Assembly: GCA_014607495.2 (NCBI GenBank)
Contig: CP053155.1
Location: forward strand, 2,356,001 to 2,420,000
Direction: 5' to 3'
Length of the DNA stretch: 64,000 nt
Origin: Carposina sasakii
Lineage: Eukaryota > Arthropoda > Insecta > Lepidoptera > Carposinidae
Under the pieces are notes generated by a model. The model ran no database searches. It was not told the DNA's origin and saw only the letters and a program-made list of their open reading frames with translations. Position numbers and translations under genes: made by a program. Positions 38,267 to 49,339 of this stretch are shown piece after piece; position 1 is the stretch's first letter, and every line of letters starts with the position of its first letter.

Positions 38267-39062
38267 CTAGTGGACGCCCGCGACTCCGTCCGCGTGGACT
38301 ACAGAAAAAATAAAAAGTAGCCTATATGTTAAGTGTAAAAAGTAGCCTATATGTTATCGCGGTTGTCGTAAAAAATTAATTCACGTTTGTCCCCTTCCCG
38401 TGGGAATTTCGGGAAATCCGTTCCCAGTGCTTCCTCGGGGTCCCAAATAAACATATATGCTCAACTTCAGATTCACATGCTTAACCGTTTTCGTAAAAAA
38501 TAAATAATTCCCGTTGGTCTCCTTCCCGTGGGAATTTCGGGAAATCCGTTCTAGTGTTTCCTCGCAGTCCCTAATGAACATATATGCCCAATTTCAGCTT
38601 CATATGTATAGCGGTTTTCGTAAAAACTATGAATTCCCGTTTGTCCCCTTCCCGTGGGAATTTCGGGAAATCCGTTTTTAGTCCTCCCTCGCTGTCCCCA
38701 ATGAACATATATGCCCGATTTCAGCTTCATATGTATAGCGGTTTTCGTAAAAACTATGAATTCCCGTTTGTCCCCTTCCCGTGGGAATTTCGGGAAATCC
38801 GTTTTTAGTCCTCCCTCGCTGTCCCCAATGAACATATATGCCCGATTTCAGCTTCATATGTATAGCGGTTTTCGTAAAAAATATAGAATTCCCGTTGGTC
38901 GCCTTCCCGTGGGAATATCGGGAAATTCTTATAGCCTATGTTCATCCAGGTCCAATAAGGATTCTAACGGTGAAAGAATTTTTTAAATCGGTCCAGTAGT
39001 TTTTGAGCCTATTCATTACAACCAAACAAACAAAGTTTTCCTCTTTATAATATTAGTGTAGA
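38267..39062 (-). mobile_element. Helitron-like element with internal 123-bp tandem repeats, copy 2
   Basis: 796 bp, differing from 18647-19443 by about three single-base changes or indels. Same minus-strand TC start after A and CTAG end before T. Inserted 226 nt after the SPAG7 stop; may supply the mRNA 3' end (AATAAA on the plus strand near 38447). Confidence 0.87.
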
Positions 39063-39534
39063 TAGCTATTCACCAAAGTTAAATTTTGTCCTTAATCTGA
39101 TCAGGAAACTTGGCCAATGTAAAGTTATTTTACATTGAGCTTTGTTCTAACACACCTAAAACCATGGAGAAGAAATAAAAGAGGAGCAATGGCTAAGTAT
39201 ATTTTCATACAAAAATAGTGTGTGATGCTGAGCGGGAGTGAAGTATGGGACGAGGGGAGCATCCTAACACCTCTACCACCTTGTACTAGCCAAACTTCTT
39301 GCATAAGTGTGTGGTTACAGCTACTGCGTTACACACACTGGCCCTGAAACTCCGCCCCTATCATGACGTCATGGCCTCATGATTGCCACACGACTCAATT
39401 CATAGTCCCACCTCCTCTTTTATACCTTGTCCATGCCTAAGACTTATTGACGAACGCGCGAAAATGAAGGCTTCCTGTTGGAACAAAGGTTTCAATTGAG
39501 ATCGTTATCAATCATTACTTTCTAAGCCAATGTA
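39063..39534. other. No gene seen
   Basis: Low-copy-looking sequence between the Helitron and the non-LTR fragment; includes a TGACGTCA palindrome near 39364. No reading frame or repeat recognised. Confidence 0.5.
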
Positions 39535-41200
39535 ACAATTTTACCAGCGGCAGCTAAGTTGGCAAAGTATTCAAACCATTTCCTCCAATAGTCTTTCTTG
39601 TTGTAGGCTGTTGTAGGCTTTCTTCAGATGCCGAGTTTCCGATGACTTGCGCGAGCGAGCGTTAGCCCAGGCTAAGTATGCTAACTGCTTTTGCGCTTCT
39701 GCACTACAGCAGTCTGCATTGAACCAAGGGCGAGCCTTGCTACCCGATTCAACGTCAGAGTAGGGAATAAAATATTCAGCATCAGCACAAATCGTCGGGT
39801 CTCCTGATGAAAAGCAGCATTGCCGCCTAGGATGCGAAAAAATGACGCATCTCATCCCAGTCTGCTGACTTGTATCGCCACACCCGTCTCATACCACTAG
39901 GCCCCTGATCGGGTGGGTAGTGGATGGATACAGATTTCACCAGATAGTGGTCGGACGTCCCTAATGGGGCGGATACCGATATCGAATGTCTGTCCGGTTC
40001 TATTGCCAGCAGAAGGTCCAAGCAGTTGGCTGCATGTGAGTCTACATCCGGTACCCTCGTTGAACAATTTACCAGCTGAGAGAGATCTAGCATCAGTGAA
40101 AATTTAAGCGCCTCTCTCCCGGCATGATCGGTCACCTGGTACGGGAACAACCAGTCGCGATGGTGTTCATTAAAGTCCCCCAGGACAACTAACTGTACAG
40201 AAGGATACCGGACCATAGCTTGGTCAGCCGAGTTGCTCAGGTATTGAAAGAGCGCGGTTGTCTCCTGATCACCGGTGTGCGAGCGATAGACAGCAGCATA
40301 AAGGGTTTGTTCAATGCCGGTGTCAACCAGAAGCCAGAGCACAGAGTATTTGGATTCCTCAAAGCACTTGAGACGCTTAACACAAATGTCATCGCGCGCA
40401 TACGCACAGACTCCAGCTCGAGAAATAAACCTGTGCTGTTATACCCAGAGTAACTTACTCTGGGTATAACAATTCTGGGTACAACAACTGGGTATAATAT
40501 CTGGGTAATGTACTATACAGAGAGTAATAGAGTAAACCCAGGGTAACTGAGGTATGCCGCGTCAGCCGGACACTTGATCTGCGTCTCTGAGAGGAACAGC
40601 AGTTGCGGTTTTTCAGCCTCGAGATGATGGTGGACTGCAACGAGATTTGAGTGCATGCCTCGAATGTTTGTGAGGTGCACTTTGAGTGGGAGGGAGTGCA
40701 ACCGCTGTCTAAACTTATACCTCTTTTTTTGTGATATACATGGGCCAAACAATTCGTGGCCACGTCTTCCTTTCCTTCCTTTTCTTTCGCGAACTGGCCG
40801 GCGGCAGTGGCAGCTCAAGTAGCCGGGTTCACCCTGGTAATACCAGGGGTCGACTAGCCCGGCCCGCGTCCCCCCGGGGGGAAACTATAAATGGGTCTGA
40901 CCCATGTGACCCCCATGTGGGCCACTTAAGTTACCGGCGCGTTGTCGCGCGTCGAGAATTTTGCCCGGGTACGGGGATTGCCTCAAGGCCCGCAACCCGA
41001 AGCGTATTTTTGCGCGAAGGACGGCCACTTCCGCTGCTGGGCGTCGACCCTACTAGCCATCCTACAAATAGTCATCAAAACTTTTGTTTAGCCCCCCAAG
41101 CTACAAAGCCCTAGCCGTAACTGGGGTGCACTGGTCGCTTAAGCTTAAACCATTCGGTGGTGCATCTTCAGCGCACGCCACGTAGCCCGGTGAAGATGAC
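39535..41200 (-). pseudogene. 3'-truncated non-LTR retrotransposon, endonuclease part
   Basis: Minus strand: a GC-rich 5' region (41200-40820), then the start of an AP-endonuclease domain (NIRGMHSN, LFLSETQ, SYPGF at 40680-40540), GVCAYARDD and VLGDFNEHHRDWLF (40410-40150), then GTSDHYLV (39960) and a linker to RPWFNADCC (39740). Frames shift near 39845 and 39590. The reverse transcriptase is missing: a 5' portion without its 3' end, opposite to normal LINE truncation. A palindromic tract (40435-40545) interrupts the endonuclease. Confidence 0.82.
40439..40469. repeat. Perfect 31-bp palindrome
   Basis: Arms TTATACCCAGAGTAA and TTACTCTGGGTATAA around a single C. Followed by degenerate CTGGGTA repeats to about 40545. 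Lies inside the endonuclease frame of the LINE fragment. Confidence 0.95.
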
Positions 41201-41234
41201 AAAGCCCTTCAGGCTATCATCAGTGTATCATATC

Positions 41235-41542
41235 CAGCACCCATATGATGAATTTGGTGAGAGCGAGATGTCTCACTTTTAAACGTCAAATGCACAGAGC
41301 TATTAAAAACTAGATAAACTAAGTGTATGTACTTTGCATGTAACAAATAGACTTAAGAATTAGAATAGACACTCGTTCTCGAGCCAGGACTGAATGCATT
41401 AGGGCTGATAGATGTGGTTTGCAATCCCTTTTTACACACCAAGTTGAAACACTTGTCTTGTCTAGTTATTACTTAGCTCTGTGCATTTGATGTTTAAAAG
41501 TGAGACATCTCGCTCTCACCAAATTCATCATACGGGTGCTGG
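41235..41542. mobile_element. MITE family D, full copy
   Basis: About 308 bp with 65-bp terminal inverted repeats (CCAGCACCC, ATGATGAATTTGGTGAGAGC, GAGATGTCTCAC) and an unrelated centre. No ORF. Target duplication not clear. Confidence 0.85.
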
Positions 41543-43732
41543 TGGGGCCTTCCCATCAATGTTTGGATAATTTTGCTATCTTCGTTTTCGCTCGTAAAAC
41601 TGTTATGTTACATTTTGATTATTGGTTATGAGTTTGGTTATGGTAAAAATACAAATTAGTGCCTAATTGAACTAATCATAAGAAATATCACAATCAGTAT
41701 GTTTTTTTGTTTAATATGTAGGTATGGCTAAAGAATTTAAAGCTCTATTAATCTCTAGAAAATTCTTTATACCATAATGAAGTTTATTTTTGTACTTACA
41801 GGTTTTTATTTTGCCTACAAGACCTAAGACAGGGTCATATCTTGAAATAATGAAGCAATAATCTTCCTTTAAATTAATTATAAGAATTGTAGTTAATTTG
41901 TATTTTGTTAAGTAAAACCGCCGACTAATGTTAGGTACCTGATGTTTTTATTTCAAATCATCTCTTAAGACAACACAAAAGTTTTGGTCTGTGGAGAGTT
42001 CCCTTTATATGATCCAGTCTCAATATAAAAAGGGTATAAGAGGGATTTGCCATAGTGTAACCTGGATCTACATTCATTCCATCGAAATTGTTGGCAATTT
42101 GAGATTACTCATTGTCAACATTATTAGTTGACAGCACAAAATTTGACAACTTTTGGTAGGTGGAGACAGGGTCCATTATTAACAAGTTCCTGGTGGAGAC
42201 CCAACACGAGACGTGTTGACAATACAATAGTTGCCAACTTTTCAACAACAAAGAGTCGTCTATGCTATGTAGGCACTCATTGATATACCTAATGCTGATA
42301 CTTACATCTGCTTAGCGCCGCCGGCCCGAAGTAAATTTTAGAATCGAGCGAAATCCAATTATGGCGCCATCCAATATGGTAATATTTTTATCCCGGATAA
42401 TTTCGACATTTTGTTTTTTCTGTAGTCCACGCGGACGGAGTCGCGGGCGTCCATTAGTATATACCTATATCTTTACCATTTAGGCGCCATCTATTATTTG
42501 ACGCCTGGAGAGACTGTTCCGTTCGCCTTATGGGCGGACCGACCCTGCATCTGCTGCTAATCAATAAGTATTTATAAAACTACTTTTACTTGACTGACAG
42601 ATAACGCGGTTAGGACTACGGGGCTTTTGAAATATTATGTAGTGATGGTGTTGACTAAACCCCTGAGTGGGTACGTACCTAGCCAAGGTCTACTCCATCT
42701 GATTGATAAAGGCGGCAGTAGGCTCGCCCCTTACACGTAAGACATAAAAGGCATGACTGTAGGTATGCGAAATGAAATAAAAGTCATATTAAGTAAATTT
42801 TTCGAACGTTTATTCACAATCAACACTTAGAATAATTTACATGAAAACAAGTCAGTGACTCACTCAGGCTCGTATAAATGTGCTCTCTTTACGTATGTTG
42901 AAAAAATATCTCCTAAGTAATTTGTTCGTTAGCTAATTCATTCCACAGTTGACGAAAACCGGCAAATTAAGTGCTCGTAGTAACAACGTGTAGGTATCAA
43001 TCCTCCCATCGAATTCCTTGATACATGTAGGTACAATATACAATAAATATGTAAGGTGGGTACCTAAAATTACTAAAGAGATATTTTGTCCAATCACATC
43101 AAAGTACCTCATACGTTACTTTTGGTTTACCTATTAAATATATAGTAAGTAATCTATAGGTACTTATATTAAACGAGATTCAAGTCAAATTAATTACCTA
43201 TGCAGTTGCAGGGGAACAAATAAAAGTATACATTTTCTTTTGAATCTAATAGGGAAACAAACATATTTTTTTACTTTGCCATCATTCTAATAAATTGGGC
43301 CAATTCGCATAATTGGAGTGAAATCTAAAAACCGTGTCGTAATTTTTAATGGCCGAGTTACATATGTTACAACCACGGCACTAAATGTTTTAAAAATACA
43401 ACCAAAATAAGCGTATTATCTACATTCTACCCATGGAGGAAATAAAAATACCGGAAGTAGCCTTCAAGAACAAACATCTGTTATGTAGAAATGGCGGCGG
43501 TCTGTCATAATAGGGTTGCCCGCATTTATCCTTTGATATGGTACAATAAGATTTGATATAGGTAGACATGTAGACTTAGCGCTGGCATAGGATATAGGTA
43601 CACATACCTACTTATTAAAGTATATACCTAGGTAATAAATGCTGCACTTTTAGTATAGCTGTCGCCAACATGCCAAATTGTATTCTTTTTTTTTTCATTA
43701 ATGACATCATCAGTTATAACATCATTCATTAT
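41543..43732. other. Intergenic, gene-poor
   Basis: Only the Helitron end (42381-42457) is recognised; otherwise AT-rich with many GTAGGTA/TACCTAC runs. Confidence 0.5.
42381..42457 (+). mobile_element. Helitron-like 3' end fragment
   Basis: TTTTATCCCGGATAATTTCG and the CGCGGACGGAGTCGCG hairpin; ends TTAG instead of CTAG. Confidence 0.65.
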
Positions 43733-44013
43733 CAGAGGTCGGAATTAGGTAGAGTCATTTATGTACTTGCACTGATTTCATACAGCGAAAGAATAAAGTG
43801 GATATGCCTCAAATTCCAGTATTAATTTTAAAGAGCAGAAATTTTATGTTAATAATCTTTGTTTTATTTGTCTATCTCTGAGGGTTTTATTATTATTTAT
43901 TTGTAATATTGTTGGCCACACGGGATTGTCCATTAGAAATCCTGGGAAGGTCCACATTAATATCAACATTTCGATGCAAGTACATAAATGACTCTACCTA
44001 ATTCCGACCTCTG
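43733..44013. mobile_element. hAT-type MITE with 8-bp target duplication
   Basis: 281 bp; 40-bp near-perfect terminal inverted repeats starting CAGAGGTCGGAATTAGG; direct duplications TTCATTAT at 43725-43732 and 44014-44021. 8-bp duplication and CAGAGGT-type ends are hAT features. No coding sequence. Confidence 0.93.
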
Positions 44014-44149
44014 TTCATTATCCTAACAAACCCACTGTAGAAGATACTTTCGTTCTGGGGAAACGCACACGATGTAATATCTATATTTCGGTCTATAAAT
44101 ACAATGTATGTAGGTGTAGACTTTTCGGTTTACGACAAGTGCAGTATTG

Positions 44150-44260
44150 CATGTGGACCCAGACTAGCTAGGACAGAGCTTTGCGGTACCTACCCCCTAA
44201 ACAAATTATTGTTGGGCCTAGACTAGAGCCTTGCGGCACCCCCTAAACAAATTACAGGTA
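44150..44260 (-). pseudogene. Tiny reverse-transcriptase relic
   Basis: Minus strand GVPQGSSLGP (44245-44216), the conserved RT motif of non-LTR elements, with a second diverged copy (VPQSSVLASLG) at 44190-44158. Too short to classify. Confidence 0.5.
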
Positions 44261-44347
44261 GGCACAAATTGTTTTGTTACAGTTACAGTTTAAACATTAA
44301 TTACATTGTAAAGTAGTTGAGAATTATTTTGGAATGGAATACCTATA

Positions 44348-44925
44348 CAGGGTTAATTTTAAAACATCAATAACCTCGCAAGACTAGGTAGCTACCATCA
44401 TAAACAACAACATTTGTTCTACGAGTTTTGATAATTTGACATATTTTACTTTCATACAAAAAAAAAACAATTTAATATTACTTCTAAATGTTCTTAAGTC
44501 TGTACATAACACAAATGAGCGCGCGATCGCGCGCGTCAACCTTCTGTGAATGGAACATAGATAAATATCACGACAGGACAATAAATATCCCTTTTGGGAT
44601 ATCAGTCCTATAAAATGCACGATCGCCCATTGCTCAGATTGTCAGCTCTTTTTGTATTGTATCTGTGTATCCTATTTATTTGTTGTTGTTTTTTTTTGTA
44701 CTAGGTATAATATATTATACTAACATAAAATTTAAGTTTGTGTAATACTAACACTATGTGCACAAGCCTGAAGTAATAAGATTTTATTTAATTTTTAATA
44801 AAAGCTTGAAAAATCATTTTTAATTAATGTATTGAGTTTTGATAAAACTCGTAGAACAAATGTTATTGTTTATGATTTTAGCTATCTAGTCCTGCGAGGT
44901 TATTGATGTTTTTAAATTAACCCTG
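44348..44925. mobile_element. mariner-like MITE with 95-bp inverted repeats
   Basis: 578 bp flanked by TA; left CAGGGTTAATTTTAAAACAT pairs with the inverted right end, and the similarity runs about 95 bp (CATCAATAACCTCGC, ACATTTGTTCTACGAG). Interior AT-rich, noncoding. Confidence 0.9.
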
Positions 44926-47900
44926 TATACATTTGAATTTTTTCACATTTGTGGGAAAACAAAGAAGTAGTATACCTAAATCGACTAATGTTACAATGCA
45001 ATTAATTTTGCCGATGTTTGTATTTTTTCTTAATATTAAGACATAATATAGGTAGGTACCTAACCCGTTAGCTTAGGGTGGTTCGATCATACTACCTACG
45101 TGGATTAAGATACTTAAAACAATACTATGTACATACTGGTATCTAAAATGCTCATATAAGAACCTATTTGTGCGATAGATAATGGATATTTAGTTGTAAA
45201 TAGAATGTATAATGTTAACAATATTAGATTGGTATCATAAATCAGAATCTGTAGAAATTATTAACAATTGTTGATTAGAATGCCTAAATAAGTAATCCCA
45301 CTTCTGTATTTCAGTCCCTTTTCATAAGCTATATAATAAGTAAGGTACCTACTGTCGTTAATATAGGTAAGTAATTGACATACTTATATTATTGAAGCTA
45401 ATGATTGTTTGTATTCAACTAGATTAGTTCTCATATAATAGAGTAAACGATAATACGGACCGAAGTAGGCTCGTCGCACATGCTACGATAACAGCCCTCA
45501 TTCTGCTAAATTTTCCTACTGAAGCACACACGTAACGAAACCGTGCGTGTGCGTTTCAACTATGCGCGCTAATTTTTCGATTACCTACGACTTTCCAGTA
45601 CCTACCTAGTACCTAAACTTGGAAAAAATCGGCCGTTAGTTAATTTACATTGGTAAGTACGTTAATATAATACATAGTTACAAATCATGTTATTAATTTC
45701 CATACACACACTAACTACGTGAAATTATTTTGATTGTATTTATCAAACAAAAACTACTAGATCACAATATAGCAAAGCTTTTCATGTGTTATTTATGCAT
45801 GTACTGTATAGCTTATAATTAGATATTTTTTTATAGAATATTACCTTACTGAAATTTCTATGTTCTATTTCTTTTTGAAATTAATTTAAAATTGAATGGC
45901 GATTTGATAAGCGAACTATTTACCTATCACTTAGTAATAAATACAGGTAGCGTGTGACAGCCAGGAAAAAACAGGGATACTGAACAAGTACAATTGTTTT
46001 GAGTTATACGACAGTGTTATTACTCGCAGGAAATTCATTTTTGATTTGATTAAGTGTACGCAATGTTTGCTTTCCGCGCCAATTGTATCGGGCGATCGTG
46101 TGACTAGTTAAATGGGCTTATTGGTTATTGTGTGTTATTGCTGTTCGGATCACTGGTGATTCTCCTTTTTTAAAAAAAATCATTCATAGGTAAAAAGTTT
46201 CTGAAAATTTGAAAAAAAAAGACATTTTTGGAATTTCCCTGCGAAAATTTTCACTGGAGTCATCTCAGAATCATTGTCTGAAGTCACCATACCAATATTT
46301 GCTTGGCTGTCACAAATACCCTTTATAGGTAGCATGTTCAAAAATATACAAGACTAAAATTATCACATCGAAGCTTATACCTAAAATATTCTTACCTACA
46401 GTAAGTATAAAGTACTTATAAATTAGTTACTAAGTAAGTTCTAAATACCTAATATGTATTCCTAATCATGTTTAGGTAAGCTATAAAGACAAAATTCGGG
46501 GTTGTAACAATGCCTCCTGAATGGGTCTTTTCCTCCCGCGGGACGAATCCCCCATATTTTTATAATTATTGGCGATTTGTTCCGATATGAATTTTTTTAA
46601 CTGTACTTAAATCTTTCAAAACAGGTATTCATATCGGGACGAATCGCCTAATAATAACAAAAATAAGGGGTGATTCATCCCGCGAGACGAATAGACCCAT
46701 TCCGAAGGCATTGTTAGGATTTTCGGTCCGCGGACTGAAACTCGAGTGGACCGAAACACCCCAAAACCCAAATTCGGCACAAAGCTATAATTACCTACCT
46801 AGTAGGTGTTAGATAAAGACATAGTTTAGATGTTAACAAGAACTTAAAGTTAACTCTAAGTTTAACTTTACAAAAATCGGACCAGTGCGCTAGATTATTA
46901 ACAGGTTTACATTATTATTATTATTATTTGATTAATACATGGTTATCATTAAGTATAATACTATTATAAGGCAAGGCTCAATGATAAATGTAGAATTAAA
47001 ATTTGGCGAATCTCGTAATTATTGTCAAATATTCTTAGTTATTATAAATTATTTGTCTAAAAATCTTTGAACGTAAATAAGTAGATAGATAATAAAACTA
47101 TATTAGGTATCTTTAAAATTTTATTGTCTTAAAATTCTTGATACTTCTAATCTTTACATATTTTATTGTCTCAACAAGTAAATATTTAAAAAATCCTCAA
47201 CGTCTAATACAAAACTATATAAAAAAAAAACAATATACCTATATCGATATAAAGATACACCCCTCTTAAACTTATACTAGCTTATATCTAACTTTTAGAT
47301 ATTTATAAGTACCAACATTTAATAAAGTTTCAACAAATAATGGCAGGATGATAAATCTAATGAAACTTTTAAGAAGTCATTGTATACGAGTATGGACGAT
47401 AAGTATACTAATATTATTTTTAAAGGTTTTGTAGACAAATTCCTATTAGATAATTCAAAAATGATTATGTTGCCTAGATATGTTAGTCTAACAGATATAT
47501 GTATTTGTAAAAAACTTTCTTTGACGTCATTAAGTTTCATAAGATAATGGTATGTACCTAGGTACCGACTTGAATAGGTACCTACCTAAATAATTAGTGA
47601 TATTTTAATTATTTAATCACTGATTAAGCCGAATCTTGAATACTCTCATAATAAACAACAACGAGTTTAATTAGGCAGTAGCTTGTTCAACAATTCCAGA
47701 AATAATTTTTTTACAATTTTCTCTCATTAAGTTACCTTAATTTTTTTTTTTATCAAAAATCAACACTGTCTGGTTTTTTAAATATATCATATTATTGTCC
47801 TTCTAAGTAAATACCGAGTCTTACTACAACAACAGACTAGGTTCCAAAACATTAGGTATATCGATTTATCTAACGAGATATCAAATATTAATGCTGCTAT

Positions 47901-48031
47901 ATATGGTTCAACATCGAACCCTTTATTGTCCAATATAACAAGATAAACGATTTAAGTTGTCGTTGCTGAAGGCATCGATAGTACTCGTAACTATCTTGTA
48001 TGATAATAATAAAACAACGGATCAATAGGGT
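44926..48031. other. Intergenic, gene-poor
   Basis: Holds the palindromic MITE at 46505. At 45430-45655 a more GC-balanced block ends in a strong donor-like TTG/gtaagtac, so a noncoding first exon on the plus strand is possible but unsupported. Confidence 0.4.
46505..46716. mobile_element. Palindromic MITE, about 85-bp arms
   Basis: AACAATGCCTCCTGAATGGG at left, inverted at right as AACAATGCCTTCGGAATGGG; arms continue through CCCGCGGGACGAATC and TTCCGATATGAAT. Confidence 0.85.
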
Positions 48032-48178
48032 CGATTCCGGTAGTCACACTTAAACCTAAACCTAATCTTAGTCAGGTCTATCTCTCTACGTTTTTAACAT
48101 AAATGACTGAAAGAGAAAAGGACAGGTAGGACTAATTTTACGTTGAGGTTTAAGTGTGAATGCCGGAATCAACCATAA
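48032..48178. mobile_element. Small palindromic MITE
   Basis: GATTCCGGTAGTCACACTTA and the inverted GATTCCGGCATTCACACTTA with AAACCT following on both arms; 147 bp. Confidence 0.75.
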
Positions 48179-48192
48179 TATCTAATTTCACT

Positions 48193-48664
48193 ATGGGTGC
48201 GCCCACCACCGGGCCCTACACCCTCCACTGCCCCTCGGATCTGATAACTCATAACTGCGACAACAGGCACTTGCACTAACTACAATCGCCACGAGAAACC
48301 AGACCCGAGCACCTAGCATGCAAGACAATACATTGCACTATTCCGAAATCAATAACTAGATTAATAATCTACATATGTTTCGCCAACAATCGTGGCATCC
48401 TCAGGATTATAGAAATTACCAACCCAACACATTGAATGCGTTAGGTAGTTAGGTTATGCCACGGTTGTTGGCGACACATATGTAGATTATTAATCTAGTT
48501 TTTGATTTCGGAATAATGCAATGTATTGTCTTGCATGCTAGGTGCTCGGGTCTGCTTTCTCGTGGCGATTGTAGTTAGTGCAAGTGCCTGTTGTCGCAGA
48601 TATGAGTTATCAGATCCGGGGGTCAGTGGAGGGTGTAGGGCCCGGTGGTGGGCGCACCCATAGT
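48193..48664. repeat. Large inverted repeat (two head-to-head copies of a 220-bp element)
   Basis: Left arm 48193-48415 and right arm 48455-48664 share CACTATGGGTGCGCCCACCA, CGCCACGAGAAACC and CATATGTTTCGCCAACAA. A third single copy lies at 53403-53627. Could be a palindromic transposon or two independent insertions. Confidence 0.85.
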
Positions 48665-49152
48665 GAATGTTTGAACTTCCGAATTGTAACGCCTAATACA
48701 ATTTCATTAACATAATATCTAAGTATAAAATGTATCGAATTTTAGTTTAAAAATCAAGTACAAAGACATTTTGCTCTACCTACCCATTACAACACCAGCA
48801 GTGGTGCTTCGAAGTAAATATTTTTCATTGTTTTAGGAATCACCAAAATAACAAACCCTTCTTTATACATTTATGGCCCGTATTATGTAGGTATAACCGA
48901 AAAACAGCGGGCATCCCACGTGGGACCAAACAGGCCATCAGGTGAAATGTGAGGGTGCAATTTGCACAATTCTGCCCCACCTCTTGGGTAAAAATTTACG
49001 AGTCTATAATGTAGATATTTTTGGGTTTGGAATTTGAATATGCTAAGCCTTATCAAAATCTCAATCTCAGAGCGTCAACAGATCTAAATAAAGGTTTTTA
49101 AAATCATTGCCGACGAAAAAACCTTCAACTATAAAAAATGGTGTTCAAATAT

Positions 49153-49339
49153 CTACTCCTCATCGTCAGTTTCGCAGCAGGCTGGCCAGCAGCAAGACTC
49201 GCTGCCATCAGGTCTGGTGCAGAACAGCAGCGTTTCCGCAGCGGATACCGGTCGAGGTTCTATCCCGTGGAAGTCTCGCAACTCCTCAGCCGGGAACCAT
49301 GCGCGCTCATCATCGTCGATTATTAGGATGTTGAAGTAT
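49153..49339 (-). CDS. SLC6 transporter last exon: cytoplasmic tail
   Basis: 187 nt, acceptor tctccag/A, ending at a TAG stop (49155-49153). Encodes YFNILIIDDDERAWFPAEEL and a Cys-rich acidic C-terminus (ESCCWPACCETDDEE). The phase closes the split Arg codon from the TM12 exon. No clear AATAAA signal is seen in the next 400 nt. Confidence 0.87.

Noticed and set aside
40731..41114. 127-codon plus-strand open frame
   Set aside because: Antisense to the GC-rich 5' part of the LINE fragment; no recognised domain.
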